Shown piece by piece: positions 42,387 to 51,291 of a stretch of 64,000 nt of DNA. The notes beneath the pieces were generated by a model, which worked only from the letters and a program-made list of their open reading frames with translations, was not told the origin of the DNA and made no database searches. The stretch is taken from assembly GCA_036267955.1 (NCBI GenBank), contig DATAVB010000147.1, forward strand, positions 1 to 64,000, read 5' to 3'. Numbering within the stretch: position 1 is the stretch's first letter; the number at the start of each line of letters is the position of its first letter. A program made the translations under genes and the position numbers. Source of the stretch: DATAVB01 sp036267955. GTDB lineage: Bacteria > Actinomycetota > Actinomycetes > Mycobacteriales > QHCD01.

Positions 42387-43570
42387 GGAGCCGCTGGCTC
42401 CCTATCGCCGGCTATGCGGTCGTCAGCTCGGCCAACCAGATGCTCTGGTTGACATACGCGCCGATCACCACCGGGGCGGCTCACCATTATTACGTGTCGG
42501 TGTCCACAGTGGGCTGGCTGGCCGAGGTGTTTCCACTGCTGTACGTCGTTCTCGCGCTGCCGTCTGGTGCGCTGCTCGACCGCTGGTTCCGCCCGGGCCT
42601 GGCCGCCGGGGCCGTCCTGACCGCGGCCGGAGCGGTGATCCGCCCGTTGAGCGGCGGTTTCGGCGCTGTCCTGATTGGACAGATTCTGATCGCGCTGGCC
42701 CAGCCGCTCGTGCTCAACGCCGTCACGAAATTGGCCGGTGAATACCTGCGGCCGGCCGACCGCTCGACCGGGATCTCGGCCTCCTCGGCGTCGATCTTCG
42801 CCGGAATGGTGCTCGCGCTGTTGCTCGGTGCGGTCCTCGGCGAACACCGGATCGCGTTGCTGCTGGACATTCAGGCCGGGTACGCCGTGCTGGCGGCGGG
42901 GCTGCTCTGTTTTGCGCTGCGGCGCCCGGGCGGGCATTTCGTGGCCGACTCCAATAATTCCGGTCTACGGGCCGTCTGGACCGACCGGTATGTCCGCCGG
43001 CTGGTCGTCATGGTCTTCGCCGGTTTCGGGGTCTTCGTCGCGCTGACGACCTGGCTACAGGCCCTGCTCGAACCGGCCGGGGTATCGGAATCGACGGCCG
43101 GCGTGCTGTTGCTGGTCATGGTCGTCGCCGGCGTCGCCGGATCCGCCGTCCTGCCGCCGGTGTTGGCCCGGCGGCGGATCGAGCTGCGATTCATCGCCGG
43201 GTCCGTGGTCGCCGCGGCGGCCGGATGTGTCGTGCTGGCAGTGGCGCCGGGCCTCGTCACGGGTCTGGTCGTCGTGGCGGTGATAGGCGTCCTGTTGCTC
43301 ACCGACCTGCCGGTGCTGCTGGAGTTGACTGCGCACCGGGTTGGCGCAGCCGCCGGCACTGCCACCGGTCTGTTGTGGATGTCCGGCAACGCCGGGGGTC
43401 TCCTCGTCGCGGCGGCCGTACAGGGTCTGGTCCCGCATCCGGCCGCCGCCTTCTGGCTGCTCGCCGTGGTCGCGGTCGCGGCGTTGCCCGCGATCAGAGG
43501 CGCCCGATCAGCCGGTGCGTACCCGGACCGACCGTCACCGGACCGGCCGGAGCTGCGACCGCCCCACTGA
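42383..43570 (+). CDS. MFS transporter
   Basis: 395 residues with about 12 hydrophobic segments: SRWLPIAGYAVVSSANQMLWLTY start, PLLYVVLALPSGALLDRWFRP near 48-68 carrying a motif A-like loop, and GFGVFVALTTWLQALLEPAG near 215. It resembles the bacterial MFS group containing FLVCR-type members. The transported substrate is unknown; coupling to the lactone oxidase (GTGA overlap) suggests uptake or export of its substrate or product. Its last 77 bases overlap the 3' end of the convergent alpha-L-rhamnosidase gene. Confidence 0.87.
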   Translation: MRSRWLPIAGYAVVSSANQMLWLTYAPITTGAAHHYYVSVSTVGWLAEVFPLLYVVLALPSGALLDRWFRPGLAAGAVLTAAGAVIRPLSGGFGAVLIGQILIALAQPLVLNAVTKLAGEYLRPADRSTGISASSASIFAGMVLALLLGAVLGEHRIALLLDIQAGYAVLAAGLLCFALRRPGGHFVADSNNSGLRAVWTDRYVRRLVVMVFAGFGVFVALTTWLQALLEPAGVSESTAGVLLLVMVVAGVAGSAVLPPVLARRRIELRFIAGSVVAAAAGCVVLAVAPGLVTGLVVVAVIGVLLLTDLPVLLELTAHRVGAAAGTATGLLWMSGNAGGLLVAAAVQGLVPHPAAAFWLLAVVAVAALPAIRGARSAGAYPDRPSPDRPELRPPH

Positions 43571-46481
43571 TCGGACCGGGCAGGTGCACCCGGGCCCGCG
43601 CCCCGACCGGGACCGTCACATCCAACTCGACCCGGCCGTCGCTCGTCCGCCAGGACACCGCGATCTCCCCGCGTACCGAGGAATACCGGGCCGAGGCGTG
43701 GGTGAGCCGCGGATCGTCCAGGCAGACCGGCCGGACCTCGATCTCGGCGAATCCGGGGGCGCCGGGGCGCAGGCCGGCTATGTCCTCGTGCAGCCACTGG
43801 GTCGCGGTGCCGAGGAAATAGTGGTCGTGCGAACGGGCGTCGGCGTCCCAGGCCTCCCACAGCGTCTCGGCGCCCTGGTCCCGCCAGAATCCCCAGCTCG
43901 GATGGGTCCGCTGCAGCGCGACGGTCAGCGCGAGATCCGCGTGGCCGTGCGCCGACAACACCGGCAGCAGGTATTTCGTCGCCAGCGCACCGGTATTCAG
44001 ATGTCCACTGTGGTCATCGCGTACGTCGCGGACCAGCCGTTCGACGACCGCGTCCACCTGGTCGTCCGGGACCATCCCGAATGCCAGCGGCAGCACGTTG
44101 GACGCCTGCCGGTAGCCGGCTTCGATATCGGAGTTGTAGGTGCCGGTCTCCTTGTCCAGGAACGCGTCGTTGAAGGCCTGGGTCACGTCGTCGGCGAAGG
44201 TCGCGTACCGCTCCGCGTCGCCGGCCCGGCCGAGCAGGCGCGCGATATCGCTCATCTTCCGGGCCGCGACCTGTACGAAGACGCTGCCGGCGACCTTCGG
44301 CCCCTCCGGCGCCAGGGTGTAGCCCGGAGGCAGCCAGTCGGCGTGACTGAACAATGGCCACAGCCAACCCGAGGTGCGGCATACGTCGCGGAGCCGTTCG
44401 GTATAGCGCCGCAGCGGCTCGTAATGCTCTGCCAGCACGTCGAGGTCGCCGTAGAACTCGTAGAGATTCCAGGCGATGAGCGGATAGGCGTCCGTCCACG
44501 ATGGATCGGTGAATGCGCCCCAGCCCGAAGTCGGGACAATCACCGGAATTCCGCCGTCGTCAAATTGCGCGTCCCGGAAATCGCCCAGCCATTTACGGAA
44601 GAAGCGGTGCATGTCGAACCGGTGGATCGCCGACTCCGCGATCAGATGGGCGTCAGCGGTCCAGCCGTTCTTCTCGAAGAACGGTGTGTCGGTGGGAATG
44701 CCCTGCAGGTTATTCAGGACGGTGTCGCCGGTGGCGCGGTCGATCCAGTTCAGCAGTTCATCGGAGCAGAAGAATTCGCCGGCCGGCGCGACCGCCGTGT
44801 GCACCGGATGGGCCAGCAGGCTTTCCTGCGCGATGTCGCCCACCGCGGTGGTCTGCACATACCGGAATCCCTTGTAGCCGAAGCTCGGCTGCCACGTCTC
44901 CTCCCCGGTCCCGGACAGCACGTAGCAGTCGCTCTGCGTCTCGCCGTCGACGTGCCAGTTGTCATTGTCGACATCGCCGCTCTCTCGCAACTTCTCCCCG
45001 TACCGCAGTGAGATCGCCGCGCCCCGTTCACCGGTGGCGCGCAGGGTCGTCCAGCCGGCGGTGACCCGGCCGAAGTCGTAGACCCGGGAGCCGTCCGGCC
45101 GGGTGTCCACCGCCACCGGCTCGATCGCGCCGGCCACCGTGATCGGCGGCATGGCCTGGACCCGCAGGGCTCCGGTCGGTGCGGCGACCGTGGCGGCCGG
45201 CCGCCAGGCCCCGTCGTCGAATCCCGCGGATTTCCAGCCGACGGGCTCGACCGTGGAGTCATAGAGGTCACCGCAGTACGTCGCATCGCTGCGCGTCGGA
45301 CCGTCGACAATTCGCCAGCCGTCGTCGCTGACCACGGTTTTCGTGCTGCCGTCGGCGCGGACGATTTCCAGCTGGCACAGCAGTTTCGGCTCGTCGGCCC
45401 AGGGTGCGGAATTCCACGCCCAGACGCTGGCCTCACGCATTCCGTAGAAACCGCGGCCGAGGGTGGCGCCGAGTGCGTTGGCACCGGTACGCAGCAGACC
45501 GGTCACGTCGTAGCAGTTGTAGAGCACGGTTTTCTGGTAATTCGTCGTGGCCGGGTCCAGGACCGCCTCACCGATCCGTTCCCCGTTCAGGAACAGCTCG
45601 TGATAGCCCAGGCCGGTGGCGTACAGCCGGGCGGAGACAATGTCCGGCGTCACCTCGAATTCGGTCCGCAACAACGGCGCGGGCGCGGCCGTGGTTTCGA
45701 CGCTGATGGTCCGCCCGCCAGGCACCTCCACCCCGTCGGCGTACGCCTTTCCGCCTGGCACGGCGGCTTTCTGATGACTCCACCAGCCGATGTCGGCCGT
45801 GGCCTCGGACAGTTCGAGATAGTAGATGTCCGGTGGCAGCGGTGAATCGGGTGTCAGCCACCAGGAAAAGAAATCACCGATGCGGTCGACGTTCTTCTCG
45901 GCGACCACGGCGCCGTCCGGGCCGGACCGGCGCAGCGTCGCCGTGCAGCGCAGGCCTGCGGCGCCCCAGCTCATCAAACAGACGCTGATGGAGGTGGCCG
46001 GCACGTCGGCGGTGAACGACTGGCCGAGGCTGTGGCCCGGGGCCAGCCGCACCGGCTCATCGCGGTCTGAATACCGCAGTGGCAGCAGGTTGTCGGTCGG
46101 CGGATTGCCGATCCAGCGGGCCTGCCAGTCCGTCTCGTCCAGCAGCGCCGTTTCCCACCACGTCGGCGCGCTCCATTCCGACATCCGATCGGCGGCGTCG
46201 CTGACCTGCACGGCCCAGAAATACCGCCGGCGCGACGCCAGTGGCGGGCCGGCGTACCGGATCCCGTAGCTCTGATCCCCGCGCACAACCCCGCTGTCCC
46301 AGATATCGGGTCGGTCCGGCAGGAGCGCGGGATCGGATGCGACGACGACGTGGTACGCCGTCTGGGTTGCGTCCGAGGTGCCCGCGTCGAGCAGCCACGA
46401 CAGGTGCGGTCGCCGAACATCGACGCCGAGCGGGCGGTCGGCGTACTCGGTGCGGCACGCGGTGACGGCAAGGGGGCTCAT
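43494..46481 (-). CDS. Alpha-L-rhamnosidase, glycoside hydrolase family 78
   Basis: 995 residues, no signal peptide. An N-terminal fibronectin-III-like module (SWLLDAGTSDATQTAYHVVVAS, about 28-50) and beta-sandwich domains (RLYATGLGYHELFLNGERIGE near 285) precede the (alpha/alpha)6 catalytic barrel. FFEKNGWTADAHLIAESAIHRFD near 610 carries the general acid glutamate region, and RDQGAETLWEAWDADARSHDH near 895 carries the second glutamate. The C-terminal domain follows. It removes terminal L-rhamnose from glycosides taken up by the cell. Single gene; a Gfo/Idh/MocA oxidoreductase lies 74 bases upstream in the same direction. Confidence 0.93.
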   Translation of the reverse strand: MSPLAVTACRTEYADRPLGVDVRRPHLSWLLDAGTSDATQTAYHVVVASDPALLPDRPDIWDSGVVRGDQSYGIRYAGPPLASRRRYFWAVQVSDAADRMSEWSAPTWWETALLDETDWQARWIGNPPTDNLLPLRYSDRDEPVRLAPGHSLGQSFTADVPATSISVCLMSWGAAGLRCTATLRRSGPDGAVVAEKNVDRIGDFFSWWLTPDSPLPPDIYYLELSEATADIGWWSHQKAAVPGGKAYADGVEVPGGRTISVETTAAPAPLLRTEFEVTPDIVSARLYATGLGYHELFLNGERIGEAVLDPATTNYQKTVLYNCYDVTGLLRTGANALGATLGRGFYGMREASVWAWNSAPWADEPKLLCQLEIVRADGSTKTVVSDDGWRIVDGPTRSDATYCGDLYDSTVEPVGWKSAGFDDGAWRPAATVAAPTGALRVQAMPPITVAGAIEPVAVDTRPDGSRVYDFGRVTAGWTTLRATGERGAAISLRYGEKLRESGDVDNDNWHVDGETQSDCYVLSGTGEETWQPSFGYKGFRYVQTTAVGDIAQESLLAHPVHTAVAPAGEFFCSDELLNWIDRATGDTVLNNLQGIPTDTPFFEKNGWTADAHLIAESAIHRFDMHRFFRKWLGDFRDAQFDDGGIPVIVPTSGWGAFTDPSWTDAYPLIAWNLYEFYGDLDVLAEHYEPLRRYTERLRDVCRTSGWLWPLFSHADWLPPGYTLAPEGPKVAGSVFVQVAARKMSDIARLLGRAGDAERYATFADDVTQAFNDAFLDKETGTYNSDIEAGYRQASNVLPLAFGMVPDDQVDAVVERLVRDVRDDHSGHLNTGALATKYLLPVLSAHGHADLALTVALQRTHPSWGFWRDQGAETLWEAWDADARSHDHYFLGTATQWLHEDIAGLRPGAPGFAEIEVRPVCLDDPRLTHASARYSSVRGEIAVSWRTSDGRVELDVTVPVGARARVHLPGPISGAVAAPAGPVTVGPGTHRLIGRL

Positions 46482-46555
46482 CGGCCAAGCCTCGCGAAAC
46501 CAACCGTGCCGAACAAGGCAAAAGACCGCATACGGTCACGCCGGTCGACCGGCCG

Positions 46556-47596
46556 CTATCCGCCGAGGCGCACCGGTGTGCCGCCGTTGCGGGCCGATTC
46601 ATAAACGCCGAGCACCAGTTCCAATGCCTTGCGCCCGTCCGCCGTGGTGACCGACGGCGGCCGTCCGTCCCGCACTGCGGCAAGGAAATCCTCGTACTGC
46701 GCCTGATGCGCCGCATCGACCCCGAGCACGGTCTGCGCCGGGTCGATCTGGTTGGCCGGGTCCCCCGAGCCGGCACCGTCGGGTTCGCCGTCAACCGTGT
46801 GCAGGTATTCCAACTGTTCCCGGTCGATGAGGGCCAGGCCGCGGTCGCCGTTGACCAGCAACCGCACCGCCCGTCCCGGATACGCCGCGGTGGTGGCGGT
46901 GATGGTGCCGAGCGCGCCGCCGGCGAAGCGAACCGTCGCCGCGACAGTGTCCTCGACGTCGATCCGTTCATGCGCGAGCAGTCCACTGTGGGCGGTGACC
47001 TCGACCGGGTCGCCGAGCATCCAGATCAACAGGTCGACCGCGTGCACGCCCTGATTCATCAGGGCGCCGCCGCCATCCATTTCCCAGGTGCCGCGCCAGC
47101 CACCGGAGTCGTAGTACTCCTGGGACCGCCAGAAGGTGGATTCCGCGATGCCGGAGGTCACCCGGCCGAGGCGACCGGCGACGATAGCGTCATGCACCTG
47201 GCGGGGGGCCGGCTGGAACCGGCGCTGGCTGATCACGGTGACCGTCCGGCCGGAACGCTGCTCGGCGGCGATGAGGCGGTCGGCCGCCGCGAGGCTGATG
47301 TCGATGGGTTTCTCGACGATGACGTGCTTTCCGGCGTCGAGCGCGGTCACCGCCGCGTCGGCGTGCAGACCGCTGGGCAGGCAGACACTGATCGCGTCGA
47401 TGTCGTCGCGGGCGGCAAGTTGCTGCACGTTCTCCAGCGCCGCGGCGCCGTACCGCTCGGCCAGGCCATTGGCCCGCGACGGCTCGAGGTCGGCGACCGC
47501 GACCAGCTCGGCGCGGCCAGCCAGAGCGGTGATCAGCCGTGCGTGCGTCGTCCCGATCACACCGCAACCCAGTAGTCCGAAGCGCAAGACGTCCAT
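46556..47596 (-). CDS. Gfo/Idh/MocA-family oxidoreductase
   Basis: 346 residues. The Rossmann N-terminus is FGLLGCGVIGTTHA (about 6-19), and the conserved EKPIDIS with the catalytic Lys is near 95. The C-terminal dimerisation sheet has GGWRGTWEMDGGGALMNQGVHAVDLLIWM near 165-193, with the His of the family. These enzymes oxidise or reduce sugars and inositols with NAD(P). GGAGG abuts the ATG at 47596, so a TTG at 47587 could be the true start. It precedes the rhamnosidase and carries a LacI-type operator 39-52 bases upstream, so both are probably induced by a sugar. Confidence 0.9.
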   Translation of the reverse strand: MDVLRFGLLGCGVIGTTHARLITALAGRAELVAVADLEPSRANGLAERYGAAALENVQQLAARDDIDAISVCLPSGLHADAAVTALDAGKHVIVEKPIDISLAAADRLIAAEQRSGRTVTVISQRRFQPAPRQVHDAIVAGRLGRVTSGIAESTFWRSQEYYDSGGWRGTWEMDGGGALMNQGVHAVDLLIWMLGDPVEVTAHSGLLAHERIDVEDTVAATVRFAGGALGTITATTAAYPGRAVRLLVNGDRGLALIDREQLEYLHTVDGEPDGAGSGDPANQIDPAQTVLGVDAAHQAQYEDFLAAVRDGRPPSVTTADGRKALELVLGVYESARNGGTPVRLGG

Positions 47597-47634
47597 CCTC
47601 CGTGGGAGTGAGCCGACGTCGGGTCAGTCAACTC

Positions 47635-47648
47635 TGCAAGCGTTTGCG
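47635..47648. promoter_or_regulatory. LacI-family type operator upstream of the Gfo/Idh/MocA gene
   Basis: TGCAAGCGTTTGCG is a near-palindrome around a central CG with conserved CGxTT(T)G-like arms, the usual form of LacI/PurR-family operators (consensus about TGNAANCGNTTNCA). It starts 38 bases upstream of the start codon. The nearest LacI gene in the window is at 53750; which regulator binds is unknown. Confidence 0.6.
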
Positions 47649-47812
47649 AGTCAAGCGGCCGATCCGTTTGAGCGGTCCGGCGCGCGGTAGAAAATGCGTC
47701 GCCCGTCGATCCCGTAGCGTGTCCGGATCCGGCCGGCCGGTCGGCGCGGCGGAATGTCCGATGGCGTTGGCAGGCTGTGCCCAAACGCGACCGACCCTAG
47801 GTAAGGAACAGC

Positions 47813-49036
47813 ATGCCCCCTGCCAGCTTCTCGGCCCTGTCCCACCTGGAGTGTTCCCGCACCGGCGCCAGATACGACGCCGATGTGGTGCAGGGGACGT
47901 CGGAGGCTGGGGCGCCGCTGCTCGCCCGCTACGACCTCGACCGGGTCGCCGGTCTCGTCGGTCCGAAGCAGCTCGCCGAACGCGCACCGGACCTGTGGCG
48001 CTACCACGAGCTGCTCCCGGTCCGCGACGAGCGCCATGTCGTAACCCTCGGCGAGGGGATGACTCCGCTGCTGCCGTTGCCGACGTACGGCCGCAAGGCT
48101 GGCGTGCCGGGCCTGCTGATGAAGGACGAGGGCCTGGTGCCGACCGGCGCGTTCAAGGCCCGCGGCGCGGCCGTCGGGGTGTCCCGGGCCAGGGAGCTCG
48201 GGGTCACCGGGGTCGCCATGCCGACCAATGGAAATGCCGGAGCCGCCTGGGCGATATATGCGGCCCGGGCCGGAATGCGCAGCCTGATCGCGATGCCGGT
48301 CGACGCACCGGTGATCACCCGGGCCGAATGTGTGGTGAGCGGGGCCGAGCTGTATCTGGTGGACGGACTGATCGGCGACGCCGGACGGCTGGTGGCCGCC
48401 GCCGTCGCGGAACGCGGCGGATATCAGGAGGTCTCGACCCTCAAGGAGCCGTATCGCCTGGAGGGCAAGAAGACCATGGGGTACGAGATCGTCGAGCAGC
48501 TCGGCTGGCAGCTGCCGGACGTGATCCTCTATCCGACCGGCGGTGGGGTCGGCATCATCGGCATCTACAAGGCGCTGCTGGAAATGCGCGAACTCGGCTG
48601 GATCACCGGTGATCTCCCCCGGCTGGTCGCAGTCCAGGCCACCGGCTGCGCACCGATCGTCGAGGCCTACCGGCGCGGCGACCGGGACAGCGTCGCCTAC
48701 CCGGACGCACATACGATCGCCTTCGGAATCACCGTCCCCAAGGCACTCGGTGACTTCCTCGTGCTCGACGCGGTACGCGAGACCGAAGGTACGGCGATCG
48801 CCGTCACCGACGAGGAACTCCTTGCCGCGCAGGGAGAACTGGCCCGCAGTGAGGGCGCCTTCGTCTGCCCGGAGGGCGCGGCCTGTTTCGCTGCCGTCGG
48901 GCAGTTACGGGAATCCGGCTGGCTCGCCGAATCAGACCGGGTGGTCGTGCTCAACACCGGGGCTGGCATCAAATACCCGGACACCGTGACGATCGACGTG
49001 CCGACGTTGTCGAAGGACGGGAGCATTCCGACGTGA
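47813..49036 (+). CDS. Threonine synthase (PLP-dependent)
   Basis: 407 residues. An N-terminal CSRTGARYDAD segment precedes the fold-type II PLP domain: LGEGMTPLLPLP near 79, the PLP lysine in PTGAFKARGAAVG near 113, TNGNAGAAWAIYAARAG near 137, and the phosphate loop YPTGGGVGIIGIYKAL near 240. It converts O-phospho-L-homoserine to L-threonine. CSRTG is a remnant of the zinc ribbon seen in this subgroup. AAGGA precedes the ATG. It overlaps the M20 amidohydrolase gene (GTGA), so it may be a catabolic paralogue or have a substrate other than phosphohomoserine; the genome's main thrC is normally next to hom and thrB, not seen here. Confidence 0.85.
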   Translation: MPPASFSALSHLECSRTGARYDADVVQGTSEAGAPLLARYDLDRVAGLVGPKQLAERAPDLWRYHELLPVRDERHVVTLGEGMTPLLPLPTYGRKAGVPGLLMKDEGLVPTGAFKARGAAVGVSRARELGVTGVAMPTNGNAGAAWAIYAARAGMRSLIAMPVDAPVITRAECVVSGAELYLVDGLIGDAGRLVAAAVAERGGYQEVSTLKEPYRLEGKKTMGYEIVEQLGWQLPDVILYPTGGGVGIIGIYKALLEMRELGWITGDLPRLVAVQATGCAPIVEAYRRGDRDSVAYPDAHTIAFGITVPKALGDFLVLDAVRETEGTAIAVTDEELLAAQGELARSEGAFVCPEGAACFAAVGQLRESGWLAESDRVVVLNTGAGIKYPDTVTIDVPTLSKDGSIPT

Positions 49037-50319
49037 CGGCGACCGACGAGCGCGCCGAACACGACCGTGAATCGACCGCAGTCCGCTGGCGCCGTGACAT
49101 GCACCGCCACCCCGAGGTGGGATTCACCGAATTCCGTACCGCGAGCCGGATCGCCGGGGCCATGAGCGACCTGGGCTGGGAGGTGGTGGTCGGTGAACGG
49201 GCCATCTCCTCCGCCGACCGGCTCGGCGTACCGGCCGAGGCCGACTTGGAGGCGGCGTACCGGCGGGCGGCCGACTCCGGCGCCGACGCCCGGTTCCTGC
49301 CGGCGACCCGGGGCGGGCACACCGCCGTCGTGGCCACCCTTTCGACCGGCCGACCCGGCCCGGCGATCGGGCTGCGGGCCGACATCGACGCGTTGCCCAT
49401 CCAGGAATCAGACAATGCCGCGCATTCCCCGGCACAGCAGGGATTCCGTTCTGTCCACGATGGAGTGATGCATGCCTGCGGGCACGACGGCCACATCGGC
49501 ATCGCCCTCGAACTCGCCGAGCGACTGGCCGCGACGCCGCCCGAACGTGGCTCGGTGACGATCTTCTTCCAACCGGCCGAGGAGGGCGGCCGCGGCGCCC
49601 GGGCAATGGTGCCGACCGGGCTGGCCGACGGCATCGACCTGATGCTGGCGGCCCATCTCGGCCTGGCCCTCCCAACCGGATCGGTGGTCAGCTCGATCGA
49701 CGGGCTGCTGGCCAATTCCAAGCTGCGGGCCACCTACCACGGGGTCGCCGCGCACGCCTCGATCGCGCCGCACATCGGCCGCAATGCCTTGCTGGGCGCG
49801 GCATCCGCGACCCTGGCGATCCACGGCCTGCCACGTATTCCGGGACACGAGACCCGGGTCGGGGTGGGCCGGATCAGCGGCGGCACCTCCAGCAACATCG
49901 TGCCGGACACCGCGGAGGTGCTGCTGGAGACGCGGGCCGACGAGGGCAGCGTCAACGAGCATCTCGAGGCCCGCGCCCGGACCGCACTGCAGGGCGCCGC
50001 CCAGATGCACGACCTGACCGTCGACATCGAACTCATCGGCGCGGTCACGACGGCGCGAGCGGATCGGTCCGCCGTCGTGGCGGTCGAGGCCGCGGCCGCC
50101 GCACTCGGCCTGCGGCTCACCACACCCGCCCGGGACAGCGGAGTCGGCAGCGACGACGCCACCGCGTTCATGCGCCGGGTCCAGGAGCACGGCGGCGCGG
50201 CCACCTATGTCGGCATCGGGGCCGACCTCGCCGGGCCGCACCACACCGCCGGCTTCGACATCGACGAGGCGGCGCTGCCGCTCGGTGTGGACCTGCTCGA
50301 ACGGATCATCCGCTCCTGA
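49033..50319 (+). CDS. M20-family amidohydrolase (aminoacylase/hippuricase-like)
   Basis: 428 residues. Metal ligands of the M20 peptidase family are recognisable: HRHPEVGF near 24-31, LRADIDALPIQE near 115 with Asp, HACGHDGHIG near 150-159, QPAEEGGRGARAM near 179-191 with the catalytic Glu pair, and the C-terminal GPHHTAGFD. The lid domain (about 235-350) carries GVAAHAS. It hydrolyses N-acyl or carbamoyl amino acids. It has an extra segment at about 55-100 before the first metal region. The GTG start lies in the stop of the threonine synthase gene. Confidence 0.88.
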   Translation: MTATDERAEHDRESTAVRWRRDMHRHPEVGFTEFRTASRIAGAMSDLGWEVVVGERAISSADRLGVPAEADLEAAYRRAADSGADARFLPATRGGHTAVVATLSTGRPGPAIGLRADIDALPIQESDNAAHSPAQQGFRSVHDGVMHACGHDGHIGIALELAERLAATPPERGSVTIFFQPAEEGGRGARAMVPTGLADGIDLMLAAHLGLALPTGSVVSSIDGLLANSKLRATYHGVAAHASIAPHIGRNALLGAASATLAIHGLPRIPGHETRVGVGRISGGTSSNIVPDTAEVLLETRADEGSVNEHLEARARTALQGAAQMHDLTVDIELIGAVTTARADRSAVVAVEAAAAALGLRLTTPARDSGVGSDDATAFMRRVQEHGGAATYVGIGADLAGPHHTAGFDIDEAALPLGVDLLERIIRS

Positions 50320-51217
50320 ACGCCGGCAGCCGCCGGACGTGGCTCGGCAGCACGCAGGCCCTGCCGGTCAGCACGGTGAGGAACGCAGCGGTGAGCGGGT
50401 CGGGCGCCGTCCGGGTGTAGGCCACGAGCGGGCGCCGGATCGGCGGATCGGGCCGCAGCACGCACCCGTCGAAACGCGGCGGTACGACATTGGCCGGAAC
50501 GAGCGCGGGCCCGAGCCCGGCCGCGGCGAGAATCGGTGCCGCGGCGGTCTGCTCGGTGCGTACCGCCGCTCGGGGCAGGAATCCGGCGCCGGCGCAGACC
50601 TGGTCCAAGACCTCGGCCAGTCCGTTGTCCGGGGCGTAGTGCACCCAGTCGCGATCGGCGAGCGAGCTCAGCCGCACCCGATGCCGCCCGGCCGCGGGAT
50701 CGTCCGGGGCCACCACGACCACGAACTCCTCGATGCCCAACGGATGGATCGGCCCACCCCAGCCGGCCGGCTCCGGCCCGATTGCGATGTCGGGCTGCCC
50801 GGCGGTCATCGCGTCCCGCAACTCGTCGGTGTGCCGATGTTCCAGCAGCCTGATCCGGACCTCCGCGTGACGTCGCCGCCAGGCTCGCAGCACCGGCGGC
50901 AGCACCCCGAGGCTGACCGAGAAGACGGTGGCCAGCAACAGTTCGCCGGCCTCGGTCCCGGTCGTCTCGCGGGCGGCGCTCACGGCCCGGGCGGCGTCGG
51001 CGAGGGCCGCCCGCGCGTGCGGCAGCATGGCCCGGCCGGTCGGGGTGAGCCGCACCGTCCGCGGCAGCCGCTCCAGCAGCGGCCCGCCCGCGGTCCGCTC
51101 CAGCGCCCGTACCTGCTGCGACAGCGCCGGTTGGCTCACATGCAACAACTGGGCCGCCCGGGTGAACGAGCCCTCGTCCACGATCGTCACGAGGTATTCC
51201 AGCTGCCGCAGACTCAT
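50306..51217 (-). CDS. LysR-family transcriptional regulator
   Basis: 303 residues. The LysR helix-turn-helix is SLRQLEYLVTIVDEGSFTRAAQLLHVSQPALSQQVRALE (about 2-40), followed by the periplasmic-binding-like effector domain (TVFSVSLGVLPPVL near 97, DIAIGPEP near 148, PALVPANVV). Three consecutive possible starts exist (GTG 51223, ATG 51220, ATG 51217); 51217 has GAGG at the best distance. It is divergent from the PRISE-type reductase with a LysR-like box between, so it probably activates that gene. Its 3' end overlaps the M20 gene by 14 bases. Confidence 0.9.
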   Translation of the reverse strand: MSLRQLEYLVTIVDEGSFTRAAQLLHVSQPALSQQVRALERTAGGPLLERLPRTVRLTPTGRAMLPHARAALADAARAVSAARETTGTEAGELLLATVFSVSLGVLPPVLRAWRRRHAEVRIRLLEHRHTDELRDAMTAGQPDIAIGPEPAGWGGPIHPLGIEEFVVVVAPDDPAAGRHRVRLSSLADRDWVHYAPDNGLAEVLDQVCAGAGFLPRAAVRTEQTAAAPILAAAGLGPALVPANVVPPRFDGCVLRPDPPIRRPLVAYTRTAPDPLTAAFLTVLTGRACVLPSHVRRLPAFRSG

Positions 51218-51228
51218 CATCACCTCAG

Positions 51229-51245
51229 CTTATGGCAATGGTAAG
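51229..51245. promoter_or_regulatory. LysR-type box between the LysR and PRISE genes
   Basis: CTTA-N9-TAAG is a perfect inverted repeat containing the T-N11-A pattern of LysR boxes. It lies 5-22 bases upstream of the lysR starts and about 50 bases upstream of the reductase ATG. The match to the adjacent regulator is inferred. Confidence 0.5.
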
Positions 51246-51291
51246 AATGAAGACTTCGACTTATCACATCGCAGCCCGCACAATTGGCGAC

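Noticed and set aside
49408..50244. 278-codon minus-strand frame opposite the M20 gene
   Set aside because: No ribosome-binding site, no motif, antisense to a conserved enzyme.
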